The notes under the pieces: model-generated
The model's input: only the letters and a program-made list of their open reading frames with translations
Told to the model about the DNA's origin: nothing
Database searches by the model: none
From: an uncultured Verrucomicrobiota bacterium
GTDB taxonomy: Bacteria; Verrucomicrobiota; Verrucomicrobiia; Chthoniobacterales; SZAS-18
Assembly: GCA_937873255.1 (NCBI GenBank)
Contig: CALMVM010000414.1
Coordinates: forward strand, 9,487-30,031
Reading direction: 5' to 3'
Length of the DNA stretch: 20,545 bases
Shown here: positions 13,655-19,846 of the stretch, one piece after another
Position numbering within the stretch: the first letter of the stretch is position 1
How the letters are laid out: each line of letters opens with the position of its first letter
Program-made: the position numbers and the translations under genes

Positions 13655-14206
13655 ATGCCCGTCGTTTACGAACATTGCACCGAGGACGTGAAGGAAATCG
13701 CCGACGACCTCATCAAACGCCACCACACCGACCTGCGCGACAAAGGGAAGCCTGTCGCCATCGAATACGTTTTTGCGGAGTTGGAACCGGGTTCCGACGG
13801 CGAACGACCCACCGGCCACGCGGTCAAGCTGCACGGTATCCCGTGCTACGCGGTGGTGAAGATCATCGGCGCCACGGACCGCGCCCTGGGCGGGAAGGAT
13901 GCCCGCATCACCATCGACAAGAAGAAGTGGGAGGACATGCCAGCGGCCGAACGCCGCGCGCTGCTCGACCACGAGTTGGAGCATCTCATGGCCGTGCGCG
14001 ATGACGCCGGGTTCATGAAGCTGGACGCCTACGAGCGGCCCAAACTGCGGATGCGCCATCACGACCGCGACTACGGCTGGTTCGACAGCATTGCCGAGCG
14101 CCACGGCGACCACAGCATCGAGGTGCAGCAGGCGCACCAACTCGCCGCCGAAGGACGCACCATCTACTTCCAACCGTCGTTCTCGTTCTTCGAGGCCGCT
14201 GCCTGA
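13655..14206 (+). CDS. Putative phage metallopeptidase (HExxH)
   Basis: A 183-aa protein similar to the putative phage metallopeptidase domain. The zinc-binding sequence is LLDHELEHL (103-111), with His106, Glu107 and His110. Upstream is a beta hairpin region (AVKLHGIPCYAVVKI) and an ARITIDKKKWEDM strand-helix seen in this family. The C-terminus is rich in His/Asp/Arg. It is expressed in the early operon after the exonuclease. The substrate is unknown; an attack on a host protein or regulator is possible but not shown. Confidence 0.7.
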   Translation: MPVVYEHCTEDVKEIADDLIKRHHTDLRDKGKPVAIEYVFAELEPGSDGERPTGHAVKLHGIPCYAVVKIIGATDRALGGKDARITIDKKKWEDMPAAERRALLDHELEHLMAVRDDAGFMKLDAYERPKLRMRHHDRDYGWFDSIAERHGDHSIEVQQAHQLAAEGRTIYFQPSFSFFEAAA

Positions 14207-14210
14207 CCAA

Positions 14211-14253
14211 CGAGCATGTCGGCCCCGCGTAGCGGGTGCTCGACCATGCATGG
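14211..14253. other. Bulged hairpin and 10-bp palindrome before the Lar-like gene
   Basis: CGAGCA (14211-14216) pairs with TGCTCG (14237-14242). Inside this, CCCGC (14224-14228) pairs with GCGGG (14232-14236) around a GTA loop, leaving a 7-base bulge on one side. The palindrome CCATGCATGG (14244-14253) follows at once. The structure could be an mRNA element or a recombination or protein-binding site. It does not carry the integron attC core sequences. Confidence 0.5.
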
Positions 14254-14286
14254 GTTCTGCTTGGCTGATGCTGCTACACTACAACG

Positions 14287-14682
14287 ATGAAATTCAACAT
14301 ACACAACCACGACGAGAACCTGCTGAGTTGCCCGTTTTGCGGCAGCGACGCCCACTTGGCGAACTCGTTCGACACAGAGCGTTTTGGTGAATGCACAAAC
14401 GCGGAATGCGCGGCACGAGGTCCGAGTGTCCCATGTGGCAACGCCAGCGAAGAAGAGTGGTTTGAGGCGGCGCAACAAGCTTGGACTGCTTGGAATCAAA
14501 GGAGCGGCGTTCTCGTTGAAGCGCTTTTAGAGGCGGCGAGACAGTTTCAGGGCGGCCCTGACTTCAGGCCACCGGAGGAAGCGGATGAGCCGACTGCCCG
14601 CCTGTGGAAACTCGTCCGCTTGGCTGGATACGACCCGCACAATCTACCTCAACGCCGACCGATTGAGGGCGTGGACAGCTAG
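14287..14682 (+). CDS. Lar-like restriction-alleviation zinc-finger protein
   Basis: A 131-aa protein. The N-terminal half has the Lar family layout: CPFCGS (15-20), then a second Cys pair (ECTNAEC, 35-41), ARGP, and an AAQQAWTAWNQRS ending (61-73), where Lar proteins have A..AWN.R. Lar proteins from prophages reduce type I restriction of incoming DNA. The extra C-terminal 60 residues are not part of the usual domain. It lies in the early operon after a structured intergenic region; a role in protecting phage DNA is inferred. Confidence 0.75.
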   Translation: MKFNIHNHDENLLSCPFCGSDAHLANSFDTERFGECTNAECAARGPSVPCGNASEEEWFEAAQQAWTAWNQRSGVLVEALLEAARQFQGGPDFRPPEEADEPTARLWKLVRLAGYDPHNLPQRRPIEGVDS

Positions 14683-14695
14683 CAGAACAATTTAC

Positions 14696-14739
14696 TTCAG
14701 GAGGACGAAGCCTCTCCTGCAAGGCCGGGTTCTGCCCGG
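14696..14739. other. Two short tandem hairpins in the leader of the 152-aa gene
   Basis: An AGGAGG stretch near 14698 can pair imperfectly with CCTCTCCT (about 14711-14718). It is followed by CCGGG-TTCTG-CCCGG (14725-14739). A GGGTTCTGC nonamer (14727-14735) also occurs at 14252-14260 in the preceding intergenic region. No T-tract follows, so a terminator is unlikely. The function is unknown. Confidence 0.35.
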
Positions 14740-14766
14740 TGATTTCACGATAGACCAACCCAAAAT

Positions 14767-15225
14767 ATGGAAACACTGAATAGTCTCTACCTCGAACTCT
14801 CCACTGTCTGCGAAGTAAAGACCCACAGAGAAACCGTGCTCGAAGATCTACTTGGGTCAGTACGCGCTATCGCGTTGCGCAAGGGCAAGCACACAGACTG
14901 GCCAGTCCTTGCATCAGTGCTCAAGCAGGAAGGAATTGAAACCAACTTCCAGTTTAATTTCGAGTCGTTTGGACCAGCCGGTATTGATGAGTGCATCACC
15001 GCTTTAGCTTGGCTGGTGAAAGCGCACGACGCCTACACCGACGAGGCCGACGAAATGGCTGCCGGTGAACTTCGCAAGGCGGCTGAAAACGCCCGCGCGT
15101 GGCTCGAACAGAACGGCGCACTCCAGAGCAAGCAAGTCACCGTGCCATACACCAACTGCTGCGGGATGGACCCGGCCACTTGCGATTGCGTGAAGCCCGA
15201 CCACGGAAAGCAGAACATGGATTAG
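14767..15225 (+). CDS. Hypothetical early phage protein (152 aa)
   Basis: A 152-aa protein starting METLNSLYLELSTVCEVKTH. It appears mostly helical. The last 25 residues contain a Cys cluster (TNCCGMDPATCDC), perhaps metal-binding. No family is recognised. It is placed between the Lar-like gene and the integron-type recombinase gene, 36 bases before the latter. Its GC content is lower than that of the recombination genes, which hints at separate acquisition. Confidence 0.6.
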   Translation: METLNSLYLELSTVCEVKTHRETVLEDLLGSVRAIALRKGKHTDWPVLASVLKQEGIETNFQFNFESFGPAGIDECITALAWLVKAHDAYTDEADEMAAGELRKAAENARAWLEQNGALQSKQVTVPYTNCCGMDPATCDCVKPDHGKQNMD

Positions 15226-15261
15226 CGAGAGCCGTTCTTCATAACATTTTCCTCAATCAGC

Positions 15262-16362
15262 ATGAAAGTAGGCACTTACAACGATCTCACTCCAGCTGAG
15301 GCACGTGTGCTTACCCGCGTCGCCGACACTGGACGAGAACTCGATCTTCGCTGGAATACTGTTCAAGCTTACAGTGGGCAGATTGCTGGGTATCTCCGCT
15401 GGCTGCGGCGCAACGAAGCTATCGTCCGTGCGTGGTCGAGTGAAAGGAAAGTCGAGACCTATCTAAAAAAACGGGTGGTCCATGACAGGGTCGGACCGGT
15501 AGCGCGCGAGCAAGCGTTTTACGCGTTGCTCTTTCTCTATGGCAAGGTACTCAGACTGCCACTCGGGGACATCGCCAAGCTAGAAGCCATCCCGCACGCG
15601 CGACGCGACAAGCATTCTCCTGCGGTGCTTGATGCCGAACAGGCTCTGGCGGTCATCGGAAAAATCGAAGATTCGCCTTGGTGTCCGTACCGCTTGATGG
15701 CTTGCCTGCTTTTCGGTTGCGGGCTGCGCGTCAGCGAGGTGCTGAATTTACGCGTCAAAGACATCTCGCTTTCCGAGTCGCGGGCCACGATCCGCAACAC
15801 CAAAGGCCGCTCGGATCGGCCCGTCATGCTGCCATGCTGCGTGACAATCCCGCTTCAGCGTCAGATCGAACGTGTCAAGCTGCTCTGGCAGCAAGATCGT
15901 GAGCGTGGCTTGGCGGCTTCGATGCCCGGAATGGACGGTCTGCGCCGCAGCCGGCCGTCGTGGCCGTTCGCACTCGGCTGGCAGTACGTCTTTCCGCAAC
16001 AAACGCCGTGCCCGAACCCGCAGGCGTGGCCGGGGGAGGAGAAGATCCTCTACCGCCACCATCAGCACATGAGCAGCTTGCAAAAGGCTGTGCGCGCCGC
16101 CGCTGCCCGCTGCCACCTCGACGGTGTCGTCACTCCGCACACTTTCCGGCACGCGTTCGCCAGTCAGTTGGAATGGAGTGGCGTCCACCTAACCGAGATC
16201 CAGGCACTGCTCGGCCACAAAAATATCGAGACGACGATGATCTACGTGCACCGGCAGCAGACCACCGTGCGCAGTCCGCTCGACAACGCTCTCGAAGGAG
16301 CCCGCGCGTTGCCCCGCCCGCCAGAACGCCCGGTTCTGGCATTGCCTTTTCCTGTCGCCTGA
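15262..16362 (+). CDS. Integron-integrase-like tyrosine recombinase (IntI type)
   Basis: A 366-aa tyrosine recombinase. Catalytic residues visible are Arg156 (FGCGLRVSEVLNLRVKD), Lys181 (NTKGRSDRPVMLP), His293 and Arg296 (TPHTFRHAF), His319 (LLGHKN) and Tyr328 (TTMIYVH). Between Lys181 and His293 is a long insertion (about 215-268) containing WPFALGWQYVFPQQ and RHHQH. It corresponds to the extra helix region of integron integrases (GWQYVFPS and RRHH in many IntI proteins). The C-terminus has the IntI-like TTVRSPLD (335-342). Phage integrases and XerC/D lack this insertion. IntI enzymes recombine attI with folded attC sites. No attC array or cassette set is recognised here. The gene sits inside the early operon, 4 bases before the next gene, and no Shine-Dalgarno is visible. 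IntI-like membership is firm by motif; activity is untested. Confidence 0.85.
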   Translation: MKVGTYNDLTPAEARVLTRVADTGRELDLRWNTVQAYSGQIAGYLRWLRRNEAIVRAWSSERKVETYLKKRVVHDRVGPVAREQAFYALLFLYGKVLRLPLGDIAKLEAIPHARRDKHSPAVLDAEQALAVIGKIEDSPWCPYRLMACLLFGCGLRVSEVLNLRVKDISLSESRATIRNTKGRSDRPVMLPCCVTIPLQRQIERVKLLWQQDRERGLAASMPGMDGLRRSRPSWPFALGWQYVFPQQTPCPNPQAWPGEEKILYRHHQHMSSLQKAVRAAAARCHLDGVVTPHTFRHAFASQLEWSGVHLTEIQALLGHKNIETTMIYVHRQQTTVRSPLDNALEGARALPRPPERPVLALPFPVA

Positions 16363-16366
16363 TCCC

Positions 16367-17311
16367 ATGAAAAATTCTCCTATCGAGTGGACCGAAGACA
16401 CCGACAACATCATCGTCGTCGAAGGCGGCGGCTGGTGGTGCCGGATGATCTCGCCCGGCTGCGCGAATTGCTACGCCGCCCGGCTCAACCGGAACACGTT
16501 CTACGGCGGCAACCACCTGCCGTACAGCGGCCAGCCGCCCAAGCTGCTGCTACGCCGCGACATCATCGACGGCTGGCAGCGCCAGACCCGGCCGCGCAAA
16601 CACTTCGTGGCGAGCATGACGGACGTGTTCGGGGAGTGGGTGGAGCGCGAGTGGATCTTCTACTTCCTCGACGGGATGCTGGCCGCGCCCTTGCAGACGT
16701 TCCAAGTGCTGACTAAGCGCCCGGCCGTCGCCGCGCGTGAGACTGCGGCTTGGCTCGAAGCGCGGGGCCGGTTCGATCTGCCTCCGAACATCTGGATCGG
16801 AACCAGCGTCGAGGACCAGCAGCGCGCCGACGAGCGCATCCCGTTTCTGCTAATGATCCCGGCATCGGTGCGGTTCCTCTCCTGCGAGCCGCTGCTGGGT
16901 CCGGTGGACCTCTGCCGGATCAGACTGAATTCCGGTTGTTGCATCAATGTTCTGGAAACCAACCACATCGGCCGGAGCGGGGCCGTCGTGGAGTGGCCGG
17001 CGATTTCTTGGGTGATCGTCGGCGGCGAGAGCGGTCCCAAGGCCCGCCCGATGCATCCAGATTGGCCCCGCTCACTTCGTGACCAGTGCGCTATCGCTAA
17101 CACACCTGTGCCCTTCTTTTTCAAGCAGTGGGGAGAGTGGGCGGATTTCGGCAACGGTTACGATGTTTGCTCCGACCGCCGGTACATCGTCGGATCAATG
17201 AAGCAAAAATTCGTCGATGGCTTGGCGATGAACTTGGTCGGCAAAAAAGCCGCCGGCCGCCTGCTCGACGATCACGAGCACAACCAATTTCCGCAACTCG
17301 TCACTGCCTGA
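16367..17311 (+). CDS. Phage Gp37/Gp68 family protein (DUF5131)
   Basis: A 314-aa protein with the hallmarks of the phage Gp37/Gp68 (DUF5131) family: an N-terminal IEWTED, then CRMISPGCANCYAARL with Cys25, Cys32 and Cys35; SMTDVFGEWV (about 84-93); FQVLTKRP; WIGTSVEDQQRADERIP; FLSCEPLLGPVD; and WVIVGGESGPKARPMHPDW. A C-terminal FFFKQWGEW follows. The family is widespread in phages and mobile elements. The three Cys residues suggest iron-sulfur or metal binding, perhaps a radical-SAM-like fold, but the reaction is not known. A segment around 187-210 (LNSGCCINVLETNHIG) looks like an insertion. It starts 4 bases after the recombinase stop. Confidence 0.82.
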   Translation: MKNSPIEWTEDTDNIIVVEGGGWWCRMISPGCANCYAARLNRNTFYGGNHLPYSGQPPKLLLRRDIIDGWQRQTRPRKHFVASMTDVFGEWVEREWIFYFLDGMLAAPLQTFQVLTKRPAVAARETAAWLEARGRFDLPPNIWIGTSVEDQQRADERIPFLLMIPASVRFLSCEPLLGPVDLCRIRLNSGCCINVLETNHIGRSGAVVEWPAISWVIVGGESGPKARPMHPDWPRSLRDQCAIANTPVPFFFKQWGEWADFGNGYDVCSDRRYIVGSMKQKFVDGLAMNLVGKKAAGRLLDDHEHNQFPQLVTA

Positions 17312-17318
17312 TTTCGCC

Positions 17319-17558
17319 ATGCCTCCCAAACTCTACAATGGAGTCCAGCTCGCCGCTGCGCTCGGCAAGCAGGCTACCTACGTCACCGCCATGAAGCGCG
17401 CCGGGTACGAATTCACGCACGGCAGCATGACGACGCTGGAAAGCGCGCACCTCTGGCTCTCCACGTTCCCCCAATTCAGGGCGAACCATTACCTAAAGCC
17501 GGGGGCCGACGAGAGGCTCCCAAAACTGCGGTTAAAGCCCGAACATCTGCCGGCCTGA
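17319..17558 (+). CDS. Small HTH protein, candidate excisionase
   Basis: A 79-aa protein, last gene of the early operon, 7 bases after the Gp37/Gp68 gene. Residues 7-50 (NGVQLAAALGKQATYVTAMK, then RAGYEFTHGSMTT) read as a winged helix-turn-helix like those of excisionases and MerR-type small regulators. It converges on the integrase gene and overlaps its 3' end by 83 bases. Position beside the integrase suggests a recombination directionality factor. Sequence alone does not prove that. Confidence 0.6.
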   Translation: MPPKLYNGVQLAAALGKQATYVTAMKRAGYEFTHGSMTTLESAHLWLSTFPQFRANHYLKPGADERLPKLRLKPEHLPA

Positions 17559-18531
17559 GCCGACGGTAAATCACATTGACCTCCTCGCTATGCCCGACAT
17601 ACGCACAGACCTGAGCCGGTGTGAACCCGGCGCGCAGCATCCGCGTGATCGCCGTCACGCGCGTGCAATGAATCGAGATCGGCAGCGCCACGTCCTCGCG
17701 CCGGAAAAAGTTGTACCAGAGTTTCGCGGGCCACGTCGGCAGCTCCACAAGCATCGCCCGTCCCGCCTCCCGCGCCGCGTAGAGGATCGGCAGCAGGTCG
17801 GGGTGCAGCGGGGCCGTATGGCTCTTGCCGCCCTTGATCCGAAACCGGATCGACCCGGCGAATTCGTCGATGTCTTGCAGGGGCACCGCCGCCTCGCTCA
17901 TCCGGCAGCCCTGGCACATCAGGACAGTGAAATGGTCGCGCATCCAGGCCGGTTCCGTTTCGAGTGCCTTCCAGATTCGGTCCTCGTCGACGGCCATGAT
18001 TTCGAGTTTCTGCTTGGCCGGCACCCGGCGCACCTGCAACTCGCGGCAGGGGTTGGCGACGCAAAAACCGCGGCGCACCGCCTCGCCCATGATCACACCG
18101 AAAAACTTCACCTCCACGACGGCCGTGTTGTGCTTGACCTTGCGCAGGCCAGTCTTCGGGCTCAGCCGCCACGGCAGGAAGCCGGCCGCGATCTGATAGC
18201 TGACATGACGAGGGGAGGGAACCTGACAAGTTTCCAGGTAGGCGAACAGCGCGTTCCAGCAATTTTTTGCACGCAGTGCCGTCTTCGGACTGTCGGCGTA
18301 GCGGGTTTCCAGATAGGCCGGCACCCACGCCTGCCACAACTCACTCGGGTTGGCGCGGGGGATTTCAAGTTCCCGGCGGGTTCGCTCGTTGGCGAGTTGC
18401 TTCGCCTTGCGCCTGCCGTCGGGCTCGTCCACGCGGAATTTTGTGGATTCGTAGCGGCGGTCGCCGGTCATCGGATCGCGGTACTTCAGCCAGAAATACG
18501 GGGATTTTTTGCGGGTGTAGATCGAAGCCAT
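17476..18531 (-). CDS. int: Prophage tyrosine integrase
   Basis: A 351-aa site-specific recombinase that integrates and excises the prophage at a tRNA gene. The N-terminal arm-type region begins MASIYTRKKSPYFWLKYRDP. A core-binding domain (about 62-155) follows. The catalytic domain carries Arg210 (CQGCRMSEA), Lys236 (KGGKSHTAPL), His288 and Arg291 (IHCTRVTAITRM), His314 (YVGHSEEV) and Tyr322 (VIYRRL). It lacks the integron-type insertion. The gene lies at the end of the element, reading inward, and its start is about 100 bases from the tRNA-derived att core. The 3' end overlaps the convergent HTH gene by 83 bases. Confidence 0.88.
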   Translation of the reverse strand: MASIYTRKKSPYFWLKYRDPMTGDRRYESTKFRVDEPDGRRKAKQLANERTRRELEIPRANPSELWQAWVPAYLETRYADSPKTALRAKNCWNALFAYLETCQVPSPRHVSYQIAAGFLPWRLSPKTGLRKVKHNTAVVEVKFFGVIMGEAVRRGFCVANPCRELQVRRVPAKQKLEIMAVDEDRIWKALETEPAWMRDHFTVLMCQGCRMSEAAVPLQDIDEFAGSIRFRIKGGKSHTAPLHPDLLPILYAAREAGRAMLVELPTWPAKLWYNFFRREDVALPISIHCTRVTAITRMLRAGFTPAQVCAYVGHSEEVNVIYRRLRPADVRALTAVLGASRRPPALGNGSP

Positions 18532-18552
18532 TTTTTGGTGTCCCCCGATGTC

Positions 18553-18618
18553 ACACGTGTCAATAAATCTTGTAAGCCGTTAGAGGCTTTTGACAAAGCA
18601 TATAAAATGTTGTTAAAG
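18553..18618. promoter_or_regulatory. att-proximal region: palindrome, small hairpin and a promoter-like sequence
   Basis: Between the integrase start and the att core are an 8-bp palindrome ACACGTGT (18553-18560), a small hairpin AAGCC-GTTAGA-GGCTT, and TTGACA (18590-18595) with TTAAAG (18613-18618) at 17 bp spacing on the plus strand. The last would read out of the prophage into the host flank. The stretch is less GC-rich than its surroundings, as usual for attP arms that bind integrase and bending proteins. Confidence 0.4.
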
Positions 18619-18625
18619 GGAGAAG

Positions 18626-18660
18626 GGAGTCGGGGGTTCGATTCCCTCCCCAGCCACTCC
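18626..18660 (+). other. Right attachment site: 3' end of a tRNA gene
   Basis: The sequence contains a T-arm, GGGGG (18632-18636), TTCGATT loop (18637-18643) and CCCTC (18644-18648), then a 3' acceptor strand CCCAGCC (18649-18655) and discriminator A, but no encoded CCA. The preceding 100 bases contain no anticodon arm, D-arm or GGCTGGG 5' acceptor strand, so only the 3' fragment is present. This is what integration into a tRNA leaves at one prophage end. The intact tRNA should lie beyond the left edge of the window. The amino acid identity cannot be told. Confidence 0.7.
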
Positions 18661-18684
18661 TCGCCGTTTCACTCAGAAACCGTT

Positions 18685-18894
18685 ATGAGCGCCGATGTCT
18701 TACGGGAATACATCAACCGTACTCCTTTTCATCTGGTGACGGTGTTTTTGCCCAGTGGCAAAACCGTGACTATCGGTAACCCAGAATTTGCGATGTTCAG
18801 CGAGACCGGGCGCACGCTCTTGGTTTTTCAAGGTGAGCGACTTTTTATCATCGACGTGGCTACCGCCGAAGCGGCCGAAACCGCCTCAGATTGA
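18685..18894 (+). CDS. Small hypothetical protein, first host gene beyond the att site (69 aa)
   Basis: A 69-aa protein (MSADVLREYINRTPFHLVTV...). Short beta strands alternate (FHLVTVFLPSGKTVTIGNPE, RTLLVFQGERLFIIDVATAE), suggesting a small beta-barrel or Sm/PilZ-like fold. No family is named with confidence. It begins 25 bases after the att core, so it is the first chromosomal gene to the right. Similar short proteins with a ..PF.P....L..G.....P.F pattern are frequent in bacteria of this type. Confidence 0.6.
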   Translation: MSADVLREYINRTPFHLVTVFLPSGKTVTIGNPEFAMFSETGRTLLVFQGERLFIIDVATAEAAETASD

Positions 18895-18911
18895 GCGCCG
18901 ACCGCTCGGTG

Positions 18912-19100
18912 TCAGTGCGACGTGTCGTTCGAGCGGGTGGCGGTCGTGTCGGTGGTCGCCTGGTTGACGCCCGGGAATGACGTGCCGACCTCGGTGCCAC
19001 CCGGACGCGGGTCGGGGCGGGACGACGGCGTTTTGCCTGTCGGGGCGGCGCAACCGCCGGTGAGGAATACAAGGACCGCGGATGTCAAAAAGGTTTTCAC
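18912..19100 (-). CDS. Small lipoprotein (62 aa)
   Basis: A 62-aa protein from a GTG (complement of 19098-19100): MKTFLTSAVLVFLTGGCAAP. A Lys, a hydrophobic core and the lipobox LTGGC (13-17) predict signal peptidase II cleavage before Cys17. The mature part is about 45 residues, Pro/Thr/Ser-rich and probably disordered. The longer frame to 19280 overlaps the marC-like gene and is not believed. The function is unknown. It is divergent from the MarC-family gene. Confidence 0.65.
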   Translation of the reverse strand: MKTFLTSAVLVFLTGGCAAPTGKTPSSRPDPRPGGTEVGTSFPGVNQATTDTTATRSNDTSH

Positions 19101-19181
19101 GTTGAAATTTCGCTGGTCCCGGCGGTTTTGACGGTACGCCGGGTCCGATTTATTTTCAGCATTCCGAGTTCTGAATTCTCC

Positions 19182-19763
19182 GTGCCACCCTGGTTTGAAA
19201 ATTTCCTGACCGCGTTCATTCCGCTTTTCGTGGCGCTCGACCCCATCGGGTTGGTCCCGATCTATCTCGGGATGGCCCAAGGCGTGCCGCTCGAGCGCCG
19301 CAACGTCGTCGCCAATGAGGCCGCCATCACGGCGTTGCTCATCGCCGTCGGATTTCTATTTCTCGGCAATTTTATCTTCAAGTCACTGGGCATCACCCAG
19401 AGCGATTTCGGCATCGCGGGCGGCCTGATCCTCTTCGGCCTGGCCGCGCAGGACATCCTTGCCTCGGACCGGCGCGACGCGGACGCGCGCACGGACTTCG
19501 GCGTGGTGCCGCTGGGCATGCCGATCATCGCGGGACCGGCGATGCTGACGACCCTGCTCACCCTCGACGCCTCGTCCGGGCGGACGATGACCCTCATCGC
19601 CCTGCTCGCAAACCTGTTGCTCGTCGTTATCGCCCTCCGCGCGGCGGGGTTGTTCCAGCGTCTGTTGGGATTGCGCGCGATGCGTGCTTTTTCCAAGCTC
19701 GTCGCGCTTCTGCTGGCCGCCATCGCGGTCAATCTCGTGCGGCGCGGGCTCCAGCACGCCTGA
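19182..19763 (+). CDS. MarC family integral membrane protein
   Basis: A 193-aa membrane protein with about six hydrophobic helices. Family signatures are FVALDPIGLVPIYLGM near the N-terminus, ITQSDFGIAGGLILFGLAAQ in the middle, and FGVVPLGMPIIAGPAMLTTL, each typical of MarC/UPF0056 proteins. The family's transport substrate is unknown; the old link to multiple antibiotic resistance was not confirmed. The GTG at 19182 is chosen because it begins directly before the first helix; a TTG at 19128 would add 18 residues of non-membrane sequence. Confidence 0.85.
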   Translation: MPPWFENFLTAFIPLFVALDPIGLVPIYLGMAQGVPLERRNVVANEAAITALLIAVGFLFLGNFIFKSLGITQSDFGIAGGLILFGLAAQDILASDRRDADARTDFGVVPLGMPIIAGPAMLTTLLTLDASSGRTMTLIALLANLLLVVIALRAAGLFQRLLGLRAMRAFSKLVALLLAAIAVNLVRRGLQHA

Positions 19764-19801
19764 ATCTTCGCAAACCGCCGCCGCGCGTTCGTTGTACGGA
19801 A

Positions 19802-19823
19802 AAGCTTGCCTCGCAGGCAGCTT
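19802..19823 (+). terminator. Possible terminator hairpin after the MarC-family gene
   Basis: AAGC-T-TGCCT (19802-19811) pairs with AGGCA-GCTT (19815-19823) around a CGC loop, with one bulged T. The downstream T-tract is weak (CCGACTTTAAC), so termination is possible but not certain. Confidence 0.4.
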
Positions 19824-19846
19824 CCGACTTTAACATCATCCCCGCC

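Noticed and set aside
14207..14286. attC site of an integron
   Set aside because: A hairpin with bulge exists, but neither GTTRRRY nor RYYYAAC core boxes are found at its ends, so it is reported only as a structured spacer.
17590..18684. Plus-strand frame running upstream of the 69-aa host gene
   Set aside because: It is antisense to the integrase and passes through the att core. Only the last part from ATG 18685 reads as a real protein.
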